64,000 nt of DNA, taken from Eonycteris spelaea. Taxonomy: Eukaryota > Chordata > Mammalia > Chiroptera > Pteropodidae. The position numbers were made by a program, and so were the translations under genes. Under the pieces are notes generated by a model, which did no database searches, was not told where the DNA came from, and worked only from the letters and a program-made list of their open reading frames with translations. Every line of letters starts with the position of its first letter. Within the stretch, counting starts at the first letter, position 1. The stretch spans positions 3,410,001 to 3,474,000 of the forward strand of contig PUFA01000084.1 of the NCBI GenBank assembly GCA_003508835.1, read 5' to 3'. This document shows, piece by piece, positions 10,717-21,861 of the stretch.

Positions 10717-11089
10717 TTAGTTATTTTTTATTGGTTAATGAAATCTGGTAAGTTTCAGCTGTACATTTAACAGTAAGGCATATATATATTTACATTGTGT
10801 GTTCACCTCCCATAGTTACATTTCTTTCTGTCACCATATATTTGACCCCTTTTACCCCATCTACCTTCCCTCTTCCCCTCTCCCCACTACCCTCTTGGTA
10901 ACCACTAGTTTATTATCCATAGCTGTGAGTCTCTGTTTGTTTGTCCTGTTCATTTGTTGCTTTTAGGTTTATATCCCACATATAAATGATATCATGTGAT
11001 TTTTGACTTTTTCTGTCTAGTTTATTTTGCCTAACATGATTATCTTGAGGTCTATCCATGTTGTCACAAAAGACAGTAAGCATTAATTA
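10668..11089 (-). mobile_element. 5'-truncated L1 3' end with 11-bp TSD
   Basis: The 11-bp direct repeat AGCATTAATTA at 10668-10678 and 11079-11089 flanks a 400-bp insert. The insert begins (on plus) with a (TTA)n tail in place of poly-T, then 'ttattttttattggttaatg' and the antisense L1 3'UTR (attacattgtgtgttcacc..., '...taccctcttggtaaccacta', '...tagctgtgagtctctgtttg', '...aggtctatccatgttgtcac'). It is a minus-strand L1 that lost its 5' part during target-primed reverse transcription. Only the 3'UTR is present. The intact TSD argues for a younger, lineage-specific insertion than the L2/MIR background. The 3'UTR type is one I associate with bat L1s. Confidence 0.85.
10671..10716. repeat. (ATT)n microsatellite at L1 tail
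   Basis: A run of about 15 ATT units occupies the position where an L1 poly-A tail would be (antisense). It probably arose from the tail or from the A/T-rich target. Confidence 0.9.
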
Positions 11090-11474
11090 ATTAAAGTCCA
11101 CATTTCCTAAACTTTTTGAACCCTAGAACTTTTTTTTTTTTTTTTTGGTGAGAGGTAGTTAAGAACTGCGAAAGATATCTTAATCTTTCAGTGAGTAGGT
11201 GTTCATTAAAACAGGCAGCATGCTGTTTAGAATATGGTATAATTTTTCCAATTTTTCTCAAATCTAAACTACATATTAAAATATAATAAAAATATGAACC
11301 TGTATACATAGAGGAATTCACTAGATGGATTAACTACACATGCACATAAGTAAGTTTAGATTTTCAGTATTCCCATTTTTCCTAGTCCTTTGTTGCTCTG
11401 TCAAAAAAAAAAATCTGAAATAATTTTGGAGCGATGATTACTTCTTAGATCCAATGAAGTCTCCAAAGAAGCTC
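11090..11474. other. Unique sequence with T17 tract
   Basis: A T homopolymer lies at 11130-11146. The minus-strand 76-codon ORF here runs through this tract and is not credible. Confidence 0.5.
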
Positions 11475-11757
11475 TTCAGAGTGACTAGATTAGACAGCAG
11501 CCTTGGAGTGAGGGCACCTAGCTTTGAGTCCTGTTTGCCTTTTGATCCTCCGTAATCTTGAGTAAGTAAGTTACTTCTTCAAGCATACTTTCTCTCATTT
11601 ATAAAATGGAGATACAGTTACCCATCTCACAGCTTCATTGTGAGTATTAATTGAGATGAGGAATATAAATAGAAAGTGCTTGAAAATATAGCTTTATGTA
11701 AATGGAAAGAGTGATTAATAAGGTCTGTGCTCAATAAATATTTCTATAATTACTTAA
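11475..11757 (+). repeat. MIR SINE, nearly full length
   Basis: Well preserved order: 'agcagccttggagtgagggc', 'tttgagtcctgtttgccttt', 'agtaagtaagttacttcttc', 'cattgtgagtattaattgag', 'ctgtgctcaataaatatttc'. It is one of the clearest MIR copies in the window. Confidence 0.85.
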
Positions 11758-11854
11758 TATTTTATGTCTCTTAAAGTAACAAGCCTGGGAAAACAAGAAA
11801 ATTGCCAGAAAATTGTAGGTCTAGAAGAACTGCAATAAACTGTCCCCATGGATT

Positions 11855-11952
11855 CATTTTTCAAATAAAATAAAAAGGCACAGAGAAGCTAAGTAAATTT
11901 TTTCATGCCACTCAGCTGGAAGGAATAGTGCTCTGAGCTGATTTCTTCCCAT
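11855..11952 (-). repeat. MIR SINE fragment
   Basis: 'aaggcacagagaagctaagt' ... 'atgccactcagctggaagga' matches the antisense MIR core (gcacagagaggttaagt...ccacacagctag). Confidence 0.65.
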
Positions 11953-13018
11953 GGTAATCACATTGGCTCAATTTGCATATGGCAGACTATACCTTCCCCT
12001 TCATCATTTTCATAATGAGTCAACTACTTCGACCATTAAAAAAATTATGCTCGTTCTAAGAAAGGAAAACTGATCATTGCTCTTGAAATGTTACTGCTTT
12101 CTTTTCTTTATATTAAAATTTAGTTTTCTTATTTTTGCCATTAAACAGAATTATTTCCAATTATCTCATTTACATAATTTTCTCTAAAAAATAATCTTTG
12201 ACCAGTTCTTTCTTTTATTTTCTGTTATTTCTCTTCTCTTTTTGGTGCCAGACTATGATTTCATACTCTGCATATTTTTATGTACTACATATTTTTTTCA
12301 ATTTATGATAAAGCCAGAATGTGATAGACTATGAAAATGGATTCTACCTGGGTTATTTATCAGCTTATATATTGCATTTCCTTAATCTAGTTAGCTCTTT
12401 GGAATATAAGATGTACAACTTGTTGTCAGTGGATAATTCAGTTATAAATAAGTCACACAGAATTTCAATTTTGTAATTGTAGTTCAAAGAACATACTGAT
12501 AACATCTCAGGTTTTTTCTCATTGCTGTTAAAAATAGAAAATGTTGCAATCAACATAAAGTGAATCCCAAAAGACTTAGATTGATTTTAGAATATTAAGC
12601 TGATGGTGAAAGTTGACTATTGAAATATGTTAGTATCAGAAATGCTATCCTTTGAAATCTAAATAAAAGATCTTCTTGACTCTGAAAGATTTCTGTTTTC
12701 CATAGAAAACTGAGATCAGATGGGCTCTCCAATTTTTTTTTTTTTTTTTTTTTTGTTGTACTTCAGGTAGGCTTGAAGACAAGTCCTTTCTTTTCTCTCC
12801 TCAACAAAAGTTAGCCTAGTTACAACTCTATTTTTCCCCAGTGGAAATATCAGCATCATATAAGGTATTTTGAGAAATGCACACAATATTTTCACAAATA
12901 GTTCTTTAGAAATAGGTGAAATACTCCCATTAACATGATTTATTTTACTTAGACTTTAATAGGTTTCAAAGAGTTAGAAAGTTAGCATATTAATAGAAAG
13001 AAACAGTATATAGTAAGT
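11953..13018. other. Unique DNA with T22 tract
   Basis: Poly-T at 12733-12754; no SINE body or target duplication is evident beside it. A 63-codon minus ORF (12365-12556) has no family signature. Confidence 0.5.
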
Positions 13019-13155
13019 ATGGCTAGATCTATTTTCTGATTTCCCCTTGAGCACTAACTCAGCTATGGGTCTTAGGCAAGGCAACTAATCTCTTTCAACT
13101 TCACATTTGTTATGTCCAAAAATGAGGAAGTATTACTTGCTTGAAGCACTCTGGT
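13019..13155 (+). repeat. MIR SINE fragment
   Basis: 'ccttgagcactaactcagct' ... 'cttaggcaaggcaactaatc' ... 'aatgaggaagtattacttgc' follows the plus MIR core. Confidence 0.6.
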
Positions 13156-13440
13156 AGACTGTATGTATATGTGGGGTCCATACTAACACCTAAGGCTCTG
13201 ACTTTCCAGAGAGACAATGAGTCACCTCAATAGAATGTGAATAAAATCATTTATTTCTCCAAATTATTGCTGCTAACTCACCCTTGAGCGAACAGAAAAT
13301 TCATATTTCAAATAAGAAGTAATATCATTTTACTGAATTTGCAGATGTGGAAATATGACCATTGATATTAATTAATGTTCTCTTCTGAAGGTAATTACTT
13401 TCATCAATGGGGAAGTTCTGAACCTTATCATTTGTCTTAG
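13156..13440. other. Unique sequence before ERVL provirus
   Basis: Nothing is recognised. The stretch ends at the 3' LTR of the minus-strand ERVL. Confidence 0.45.
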
Positions 13441-13444
13441 ATGA

Positions 13445-13730
13445 GATTACCTGGGAAACAGACTATAAGACAGAAATTTGCTTGTAAGAGATTTATTGGG
13501 GAGGACTCACAGAACACTTGTGAGGGATGAAGGAAGCAGGATTAGACAGAGGGAGATGCTCAACAGTAATGTAGCTCAGCCCATTCTTTACAGAGTCAAG
13601 AGCTGAGATGGCACATGGGCTTGTCCCAATTGAGGCAAAGGATAGAAGGGGTCCTCTGTAAACAACATCTACCAAGCGACTTGCTCTCCTTCAGGGGTAT
13701 GCCATATCAGCAATTCAGCATTTGTCTCTG
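13445..13730 (-). repeat. 3' LTR of ERVL provirus
   Basis: Shares with 17705-17985 the plus-strand order 'ctgggaaacag', 'gagatttattgg', 'cacttgtgaggga', 'agacagagggagatg', 'caacagtaatg', 'agctgagatggcac'. Exact ends and subfamily are not determinable by eye; MER68/MER74-like ERVL LTRs are a guess. Confidence 0.6.
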
Positions 13731-13734
13731 TAGC

Positions 13735-13885
13735 TGGTAGTTTGGACATTTGACAGGAGCAGTCGCTAGATCAGATTAAGTGAGTGGGAGCCCATGGTGT
13801 TTGGGCTCATATATAACCTCCATTCCTGTCACCATGGCTACTCCACCCATGTACAAATTGTTCTAGCACTGGGGTGACCGATGAC
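13735..13885 (-). pseudogene. ERVL integrase N-terminal (zinc-binding) remnant
   Basis: Minus-strand translation retains a His-x3-His pair (about 13838-13852) and downstream glycine/tyrosine-rich residues in the spacing of the ERVL integrase N-terminal domain. Two stop codons interrupt it and one of the paired cysteines appears displaced. It joins directly to the 3' LTR, so the catalytic core is deleted. Confidence 0.65.
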
Positions 13886-13899
13886 AGAGAATAGAAAAT

Positions 13900-14110
13900 G
13901 TCAAGTGACTGGCTCAGTCCCTGTACTTGATTTTATTAATGCCTCTTCCTTGGTTGCTGGTCTTTGGTAAGTGTGATTCAAAGTCCTCAAGCTTTGTGGA
14001 CTTCCAGAACCCCATCCACATGCTTCCTCTCCAGATATCTTTGCTCAGTCTTTTAATTATTCTTCTTGTGTGCCCTTGACCACCAGCTAAGCCATTCACT
14101 ACTGCCTTTG
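13900..14110 (-). pseudogene. ERVL RNase H remnant
   Basis: A 61-codon open stretch (14099-13914) on the minus strand shows the ERVL RNase H C-terminal signature. The sequence around MWMGFW, the following SHL and the terminal NKIKYRD align with the Trp-Met-Asp ... Ser-His-Val ... Asn-Asn-Gln-Val-Asp-Arg pattern of the family. It is the best-conserved coding piece of the provirus but is only a fragment, with a degraded upstream frame. Confidence 0.75.
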
Positions 14111-14399
14111 TTTTCCGATATATTTTTTATTTCAAGACAGGTCTATTTTTACACAAAATATATAATTAAGTCTACCACTCAAATCTCTGCCCAGTGAGAG
14201 AATTTCCCCTCACCCCTGAATAGGAGTGTAATAGAGCAGCAGTGCATCATCAGCTTGCACAAATATATCACTGTGTCCCCTCCATGAACCAAACTTAGAC
14301 TTTTTCCTTCCCTGTCAGCTGGTTGTAAGAGACTCTTCTTCTAACTCCAAAGCCCCCTACATACATACCAGATTTACCCATTAGTGTAAACTGAGGAAG

Positions 14400-15290
14400 A
14401 GAAGCTGATTCAACATGGTGGATGACATGAGGTCAGGACCAACTGTTCATGCTGTTTTTTTGGTACTCTCTGGCCTTTTTTGATGCCTGATCCTAGATCC
14501 TTCACATCCATCCATCTTATGATGAATTACTGCTAGGCCTACCCTACCTTATGACTTGGTGATTCTAAAAGAACACAGCTAATGATGGGCAGCTCTGGCC
14601 TCATGGTCACTGGATATTCACCACAAGGCATTTCATTTCTACCAGGGATTAGAAGTTGTTTTTCAGATAATGTATAGTTCTTTGCCATAGACATTATGGC
14701 CTTGCTCTAAAACCCTAGGTGTCTGTATTCTTCTCCTATTGAGCATATCATAACTGCATAAGGGCTATTCTCATAAAAGATAGATGTAATACCATAGCGT
14801 CTGATGAGTTGTATGGTCTAAGTCGCAAGACTGCAAACACTGCAGCCTAGATCTGCTACAGAGTTCTTTCCTACTTCCAACTCCCTCTCATAGCAATCAG
14901 CTTTTCATATCAGTCAGTAAATGGGTCATAATTGTTTTTTCAAGTGTAAAATACTCTTCTGCCTGAAATCAAAGAGGCTCAGCTGGCATTATGCCTCATG
15001 GTGAGAGGTGTAAGTTACCAGGATGTCTTTTCCTTTGGAGGGGATATCCTGGCTTGGTCAAGATGACGGATCCCTAAAAATGTCGTTGTTATGGCACATC
15101 CCTAAATCCTTGCAGCTCATGTGTCTTACCAAAGCCTCTAACAAATTTTTTGCTTATCAAGTCCATTTTAAATAATCTTTAAATAGTGGACAAATGTGAT
15201 ATGATCCAACTCCTTTTGGACTATATTATCATGGAGGATGAAAGATTTAATGAGTCCTTTGGCAAGATTATAATATAATACTCTTGTTTT
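14400..15290 (-). pseudogene. ERVL reverse transcriptase and connection remnant
   Basis: Minus-strand reading gives a degraded counterpart of the LPQG motif at 15266-15241, a degraded YxDD box at 15188-15171 and the RT-to-RNase H connection, including a readable VTMRPELPII block near 14610-14580. Several stops and at least one frameshift break the frame. The catalytic aspartates are no longer intact, so no activity is possible. Confidence 0.75.
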
Positions 15291-17704
15291 TCCTACATAA
15301 ATGTAAACTAATTCTGGTTCTCGGTTCTGATAGAGATAGACAAGAACGTATCTACCAAACTAATGAATACATGCCATATGCCTGAGACTATACTATGTTA
15401 ATGTGTTCTAACAAAGCTACCACATATGGCCCAGTATCTGCGATTGGGCATTTCTAGGTTATTTTGATGGTTCCCTGTCATCTTTCAGAAATTTTATGGT
15501 TTCTGTTGGGCAAACCTTTAAATAAATGGAGATATGATGGCAACCATCACATATGCATACTTTTAGGGTGCAATATTGTTTATGATTTTTAATTTTGACT
15601 GGGGTAGGGGTAGCTTAAGAGATTTCCACATGACATTCCCCACTACGATAACTCTTATCTTTAGAACCCATGTGGAGATTCTATCAACTATTAGTATGTC
15701 AATTTTAATTACATGCAATGAACTCAATATGGATTGACATTGGCCAGGATTCTATTTGATAGCTACCCCATTATGTGGCTTCCACTTCAACACAAAGGCT
15801 ATTATGAAGCTTCAGGTCAATGAATAATAATGTCAACTTTAACCTTTGCCCAATGGTCCTTGAAATCTTTGAGTATTCCCACTTCCCCAGGGTATAATTA
15901 CTTAAGTAAATGGCTATAGGTCATAAGGCAGATCTAGGTTGCAGTAGCCATCCTGATAGAGACCCAGACCCTCTTTCAGTCAGAGGGTTCTAGGTTTGAG
16001 AATTAGGTCGGATCTGAAAACTGGGCTTGAGATAGAAACTTTTTATTTAAGTAGTTGCCTTCAGCCTCCTGATCATGCATTCTTGTTTTGGTTTTGTTTT
16101 GGTTTTGTTTTGTTTTGGTTGTATAAATTGAGCAATGCCTTTGTGGATTCCCATCGGTATTGGTACTGAGAACACTGTGTTCTATTAACCATTCCCACAG
16201 CTCTTTGTGGATCAAATGCACTTGCTCCCATGCCACCATCCCTTGGCCTGGCTGCTACTCTGGCAATGCCATTCTTTCCAATAATGGCACATACTACTTT
16301 GCAATTATCTGATTCTTAATCAATGAGTAATAGTTGATTAAGTACCAATGGCACTTAAGTACTTTTACCTGGCCTCTATTATTTGGAGATCCAATCATCT
16401 TGATTGCTATCAGAGAGCCCAGTTCTTTAATATTATAACTCATCATTGGCCTTCACCTAGAGAGAATGGTCACCACTGTGATTATTCATTCTAGTGTCTT
16501 TCTTACTAGCAAATCACATATTACCTTGGTAAAGAAACTATCTTCCATGGAATGGAGTTATCTGGTAGGCTTTCTGATCTCAGGCAATATGTCACTCTAA
16601 TATGTCCACTTCTCAGAGCCTTTCCACTTATCATGAAAGATTTAACATTTCTACTCAACTTATGTGTGCCATCATTTTATTCAAACTTCCAGAGTTATTC
16701 TAGGAGCATTGTCTTCCAATGTCCTTGGTGGGGTATTAAATTTTGTATCACGGGAGAATACTTTCATATTAATAATATCTTCCTTATCCAACTTTATATT
16801 TCATTTTTATTGATCAGCACCTTCAGGATCCAGTTCCAGATATAAGATTTCACAGGTTCCAGGCCCATATATATAACCCAGCTCCTTCCAGAACATGTTA
16901 ACTGGATTCTAAAACTCCTTCAGAGTACTATCTTTTTTGTTTTCCTTAGTAGGTTCGACACTTACATGGACAGATTAAGAAGACAGTTGATCCTATTTAT
17001 TTCCCTGGTATCTAGAAAGAGAAGTGGTGGCAGCTCTCAGAGGGCTTGTTGTCTTGTAATATTCAAGACTCTGCATTATGTTCAAACAAAGGATAAGCTC
17101 TAGATTTTAGCAGATAAGCATGTGGGATTCTTCTGGAGGCCTAGAGTGCTTATGGGATCCTAAGAATTCACAGTTTTTGAGAGCTTCGTCCAGGTGTTCC
17201 CATCCTCAGTTTCAGAGTCCCAGTCCTGACCTTGGTAGCAAATTTGCTAGGTTGGAAATTCAGCTTTCTTTGGAGCTCTGTTACTCTTACAATTAAGTCT
17301 TAGATCCTATCCTCAGCCTTTTCTGCCCTCTGCCTTTCAGAGAAGAGAGTCTACATGTTGCCAGGAAGGCCTTCTGGTGCTCACACTTTGCCTTGTGTTG
17401 ATGATTAATCAACCTTTAGCCTTTTGCTGTGTTACTCCGGGCACTGAGGGCCCTAGCAATTGTTATCTGATTCCATAGTTCTTAAAATTATTACTTCTCC
17501 AAAACTCTCAAATACCTGAGCTAGTGCATCTGTCCTGATGAAAGATTTAACAATTGTATTAAACCACATGCAAGACACCATCATTATTCCTTCTGCCACT
17601 AGAGATGCGCACTCATTTCCAGCAAGCTAGTGAGTAGTGTAGCTCCCAGATTTTGTTTTGAAGACTTCTCTAGGCTCACTTCTAGTATCAAAAGTCTTAG
17701 GTCA
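15291..17704 (-). pseudogene. 5' internal region of ERVL provirus (gag/protease/RT N-terminus, degraded)
   Basis: By position this should hold gag, protease and the start of RT. I can read no clear gag or protease motif. A 78-codon minus ORF (16239-16003) lies here but crosses a (GTTTT)n repeat. The plus-strand 97-codon ORF at 16552-16845 is an antisense frame. Confidence 0.5.
16084..16120. repeat. (GTTTT)n low complexity
   Basis: Interrupted GTTTT/GGTTTT units inside the provirus. They probably expanded after insertion. Confidence 0.9.
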
Positions 17705-17985
17705 GTTTTTCTGAGAAAGAGTCTCTGAGACAGATAATTACTTAAAGAGGTTTTTAGGAAGTGCTTCTAAACAACACCTGTGAGGGGTAGGGATGCAAGA
17801 CTGGCAGAGGGTGACGTTGGGCAGCAGTGCAGTTAAAATAGAGGCCTCAGCCAATACCATTGAGAGTTTTGGAGCACAGTGACTTTCTTTTCCTAACTAA
17901 AGGGAGGAGACCAGGCCTTTGTATGGCTACATTGATTAGTCATTGGTGGAGATTGCCCCCAGGAGGGAATATAACCTGTGTGAAG
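17705..17985 (-). repeat. 5' LTR of ERVL provirus
   Basis: Homologous to 13445-13730, with matching blocks 'ctgagaaagag', 'agaggtttttagga', 'acacctgtgaggggt', 'ggcagagggtgacg', 'gcagcagtgcag' and 'ttttggagcacagtg'. The strong divergence between the two LTRs, identical at insertion, indicates an ancient integration. Confidence 0.6.
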
Positions 17986-18149
17986 CACTTTAAACAATGA
18001 CAATTACTAGAGAGGAACCCAGCTATCAGCCATCTATTGGGGTTGGTTCTAAAGGATTATCTAGGAAGAACACTGAAATGGCCCCTCCACTATTCCCTGA
18101 ATGCTACTTTATGTATTTTTATGGGTCATTTCATGCATTTTTATATATT
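17986..18149. other. Unique sequence
   Basis: Nothing is recognised between the LTR and an L2-like fragment. Confidence 0.4.
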
Positions 18150-18235
18150 TTTTCATAGCACTTATTAGCAACCAAATGACAATCTACTGAAATTTGACAT
18201 CTAAATAAAACCATTCATTCTGTCCATGCCCAGCA
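18150..18235 (+). repeat. L2 LINE fragment
   Basis: 'ttttttcatagcacttatta' ... 'tgtccatgcccagcacatac' follows the plus L2 3' region (ttcatagcacttatcac ... gcctagcacat). Confidence 0.5.
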
Positions 18236-18329
18236 CATACATGTATACTTTTTTTTTAACCTATCACAGCTTTTCAGTTGTTTCCCTAGTGCTCTGACAT
18301 TACCCAAATAGCAGGCTCCCAGAATTAAA

Positions 18330-18590
18330 AAGCATGGCTCAAAGAGAATGAATATGGTTGTGCACTGTAGGAATTTTGTTGGCTCACAGCTCCCTGATGC
18401 TTCAGAAGTGCTTTAGTGCACTACTCTGCTGCAAAATATTGACTCTAAAACACCTCTGTCGTGGAAAAGATCCAGCCAGGAAATAGCTCTTGAATCTGCT
18501 TCCTTCTTAACAGTTGAACAGCTGTTATGTCATCAAGAGTTTTTCTGTGGTGGTTGTGATTATTGGGGTGCTTTCAAGAGGAAGGTACAT
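18330..18590. promoter_or_regulatory. Candidate conserved noncoding element
   Basis: Repeat-free, balanced composition, with E-box-like CAGCTG at 18520-18525 inside 'gttgaacagctgttatg' and a tract rich in short developmental TF cores. The inference rests on texture only. Confidence 0.2.
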
Positions 18591-20159
18591 AGGAGTAATG
18601 TTTAAGGAGAAAGGAAAATACTTGTAAGGGAAATTCAATAGAAAAGCTGCATCTCTAATGTTCAATTGGTAAAACTATGAAACTATTGTAAGAAATATTT
18701 GTAGGAATTCTGCTTCATAGCTTGACATGATGGGGAAATGGCATTGAATTAACTACTTATTTCTAGCTTTTAGTCCAATTCTCTTCTCTTATACAGACCA
18801 GGTAACAAAAACATATAAATCGCATTTACTCAACTTCAAAGATTTATTTTGAAATGAACAGTAAGGTATCCCTTTTCTCCTGTCTTCCCATTTTCATGCA
18901 CAATTTATTAGTGTAATTGATAGAAAATTTAGGTCATGCTAGTCCCCTTGCTCTAATCTCCCTCACCACTCAATTAATTGAACAAACCAGATCCAACACT
19001 TCAGTATTTGCTCATTTACTGGATGTAGATTAGTATCTAAACCCTCAGAGCTAAAATGTAAGAGCGTACAAGTCATACTCAGAATCTTATATTCGTCTCT
19101 GGTTTATGTACTCGCTAGACTTTTTTCTCCTTCAATATACTAGATGATCATTTCACATAACAGTATATCATGACTTTTGAAAACATACAAAATAATCATT
19201 TGCTATTATAATCCAATAAATACTGTTATATGCTTAATATGACCTAAATGTTCAAATATAATGAGTTATTGTTCTGCAAAACCAAATAATGTTTGACACT
19301 CTTTATCATTATGAAGTCAACATGTGTTGAAAATTAGTCAATTTCATGTGTCATTTATCATGAAATAAACAAGGAACTCACAGCACTTTAATCATGCCCT
19401 GCTTGGATGAAGTCCACTGTCCTTCTTGAAGTTCATTCATATCCTATGTTTTTATACCTTATCTTTCTTCTGTTCCCTCAGCCTACTGATACTTCTGGGT
19501 CCCAGGTATTTGAACGTGATTTCTTGTTCCATCCTCCAGGATCAGGTATCTTAGATTCTGGAGAGTTGAGCTGATTCAGTCTTCCAATTTAGCAGCTGGA
19601 AATAAGATCCCCAGAGCCCATCAGCCACTCATTCCTTGACTCCTAGCAACATATGAGTGGAGCGGATGAGGTGAGGTGAGGCGAGGGGGAATGAAGTGGG
19701 TGTAGCCAGGATAGGATGACTCCTAAATTAGATATTCTAAGCTCATGCTTTTATATATCCTTTTATTCCCAAAACACAGCAATGTGAGACATATATGATA
19801 TGAGAATTAAATAACACAGCTGTACCTAAAAATTAGATAAATCTCTCTGGAGGAGAAACACTAGAAAGCAAAGCAATGTAACAGGTTGATGCCACTGGGC
19901 TCCAGGTGTGTGAAGCAGTCTAAGAGAGCCTCACCTGTGTAAGGGACTAGAGTTGGAGTAATGCCTTAACACAAGTGGGGCTCCTGGGCTTGCCAAAGAA
20001 GGCTGGGGTGGAGGGTGGGGGAAGGAGGTGTTTGAGGCTGATTTAAATAAAGCAACTTACCCAGTAGGGCAGCAGGACACATAGAAAGTCTCAATACCTA
20101 ATGGAGAGTCTTTACCAAAAACTTACAAAAATCAGACTGAATCTTTAGAAACCATTTGT
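18591..20159. other. Unique noncoding DNA
   Basis: No transposon is diagnosed with confidence. Includes a 20-bp sequence shared with 25950-25969, a GGTGAG/GGCGAG purine-rich run at 19668-19690 and a G-rich run at 20000-20030. No gene is seen. Confidence 0.5.
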
Positions 20160-20745
20160 TTTTAAACCATGAAAAGAATAAAGTTACCACTTTTATTCAG
20201 CATTATTTCGGAAGACCTAGTCAGTACAGTAAAGCAAGAAAAGAAATATAATCTCTGAGGACTGGAAGGTTAATTACTTTTTTATTTTCATGTACTTACA
20301 TAGAAAAAAAAACAGAATCAGTAAGGGTATTCAATAAGTTTACTAGGTAGAAAAATCAATATACAAAAATCAACAACATTCCTGTACAGACAAAAACAGA
20401 AAATACAGTTATTTTTAAAATAATATTTATAATAACAGAAAAAAATAAGTTACCTGAAGAGGGCCAGAATCAAACAAAAGAAGTATAAAACTGTTGAAAA
20501 AATTTTTAAAATATTTTTTGAAAGATATGAAGAAATAATAAATAAATGGAGATGTTTAGTGTTTGCATTAATAGAAAGACTGAATGATATAAATATAGTA
20601 AACTAATTTCAACACAATTCCAAATGCCAAAAAGGTTTTTATGATATTTGATAAACTATTTCTATTATATATTTAAAGGTACACAGGTCCAAGAATAGCT
20701 GATACAATTTTAAAATGAATATTATGATATTCTGAGGAAGAGAGC

Positions 20746-20952
20746 TTGCTTTTCCAAAGGTCAAGTTATAAAGCTATAGTTATTAAGACAGAGTGGCATT
20801 GGCTCAGTGATATACGAATGGGTAACTGGATTAGCATTTTTAAGACATACTCAACTGTATATAGAAATTTAGTATATGAGGTGGTAATTAGAGAAGTAAT
20901 GATGGATTTCAGTAAATGGCGTGGAAAGAATTGGCTACATAGAAAATGGTAA
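20746..20952 (+). pseudogene. L1 ORF2 C-terminal fragment
   Basis: The longest intact frame of the L1 relic (68 codons). It carries the ORF2 block around the conserved Tyr-Lys-Ala-Ile-Val-Ile-Lys-Thr sequence and, near its end, the WRGKNW block corresponding to the Gly-Lys-Asn-Trp region. It is part of the L1 above, not an independent gene. Confidence 0.7.
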
Positions 20953-21861
20953 AATTAGACCTTTCTTATATCATACAGTATATTGGATTCCAGATGATTA
21001 ACAAACAAAATCTGAAAGGCAATACTTAAAAGGCTTTTAGAAAAAATATGTATTTTTTTTTTCTGATAGAGGAAAAGATTTCTGAAATAAGACAAAACTT
21101 CCAAACCATACAGATAATTTTTTATTACATTTTACTGCCCTCAAACTAGAAACACCATTTACAAAGTTAAAACACTAGCTACAGTCTGAGATTTTTGCAA
21201 TTGTATATACCTACAAAGATCAAGTACCAGAGTACATAGATCATACAAATCAGTGAAAAGAAATAATAATAAAAAGATAAATGCATCCAACTAAGAAATG
21301 AGCCAATGTTATGATTAAGCAATTTTGGGGACAGGAAATTAGAATGTTTAATAAACGTGAAAAGATGCTTAAGTTTAATCAGAGAAATGCAAGATAAAAT
21401 TTTGAGATATTTACCATTTCTCATACTTCAGATTAGAAAAATAATTTAAAAGACTACCACTACCAAGTGTTGATGAGAATGTGAAGAAGCAGAAATAATA
21501 TATTTCAAGGAAGAGAGTTTTTTATTATAATCACATTTGATAGTGATTTGGCAAGATCTTAAACTAGTGAAGTTACATGTATTCTATACCTTATAAAACA
21601 GGAAAAAATAACTTATGGATGGATATAGCTGTATGAGTGTGTGCAAGAAAACATGTCGATCATGTTCAATTCGACATTGTTTATTTTAGCAGAAAATTGT
21701 GACTGCCCTAAATGTTCATCAGAGAGGAAGGAGATGAATCAGTTGTGGCACATGCATAAAATGGAATCTTATGGAGATATTAAAATAAGTGAACATGAGC
21801 AACATGTATCAAAATAGGGGGAAAATAGAAACTGGAGAAAGAAAAACCAATTTGAAGGGAA

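Larger units (their letters stand above)
13441..17985 (-). mobile_element. Decayed ERVL (class III) provirus
   Basis: Two related LTR-like segments (13445-13730 and 17705-17985, same orientation) bracket about 4 kb whose minus-strand translation repeatedly matches ERVL pol, with many stops and frameshifts. In element order (high to low coordinate) I see the RT palm region (about 15290-15160), the RT-RNase H connection (15100-14400), RNase H (14110-13900) and the start of the integrase zinc-binding region (13880-13735), directly followed by the 3' LTR. Most of the integrase core and the usual ERVL dUTPase are absent, and the total is shorter than an intact ERVL of about 6 kb. ERVL elements lack env. 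It is an ancient, non-functional copy. Confidence 0.8.

Noticed and set aside
20746..20952. 68-codon ORF with a plausible protein-like sequence
   Set aside because: It is a remnant of L1 ORF2, not a host gene.
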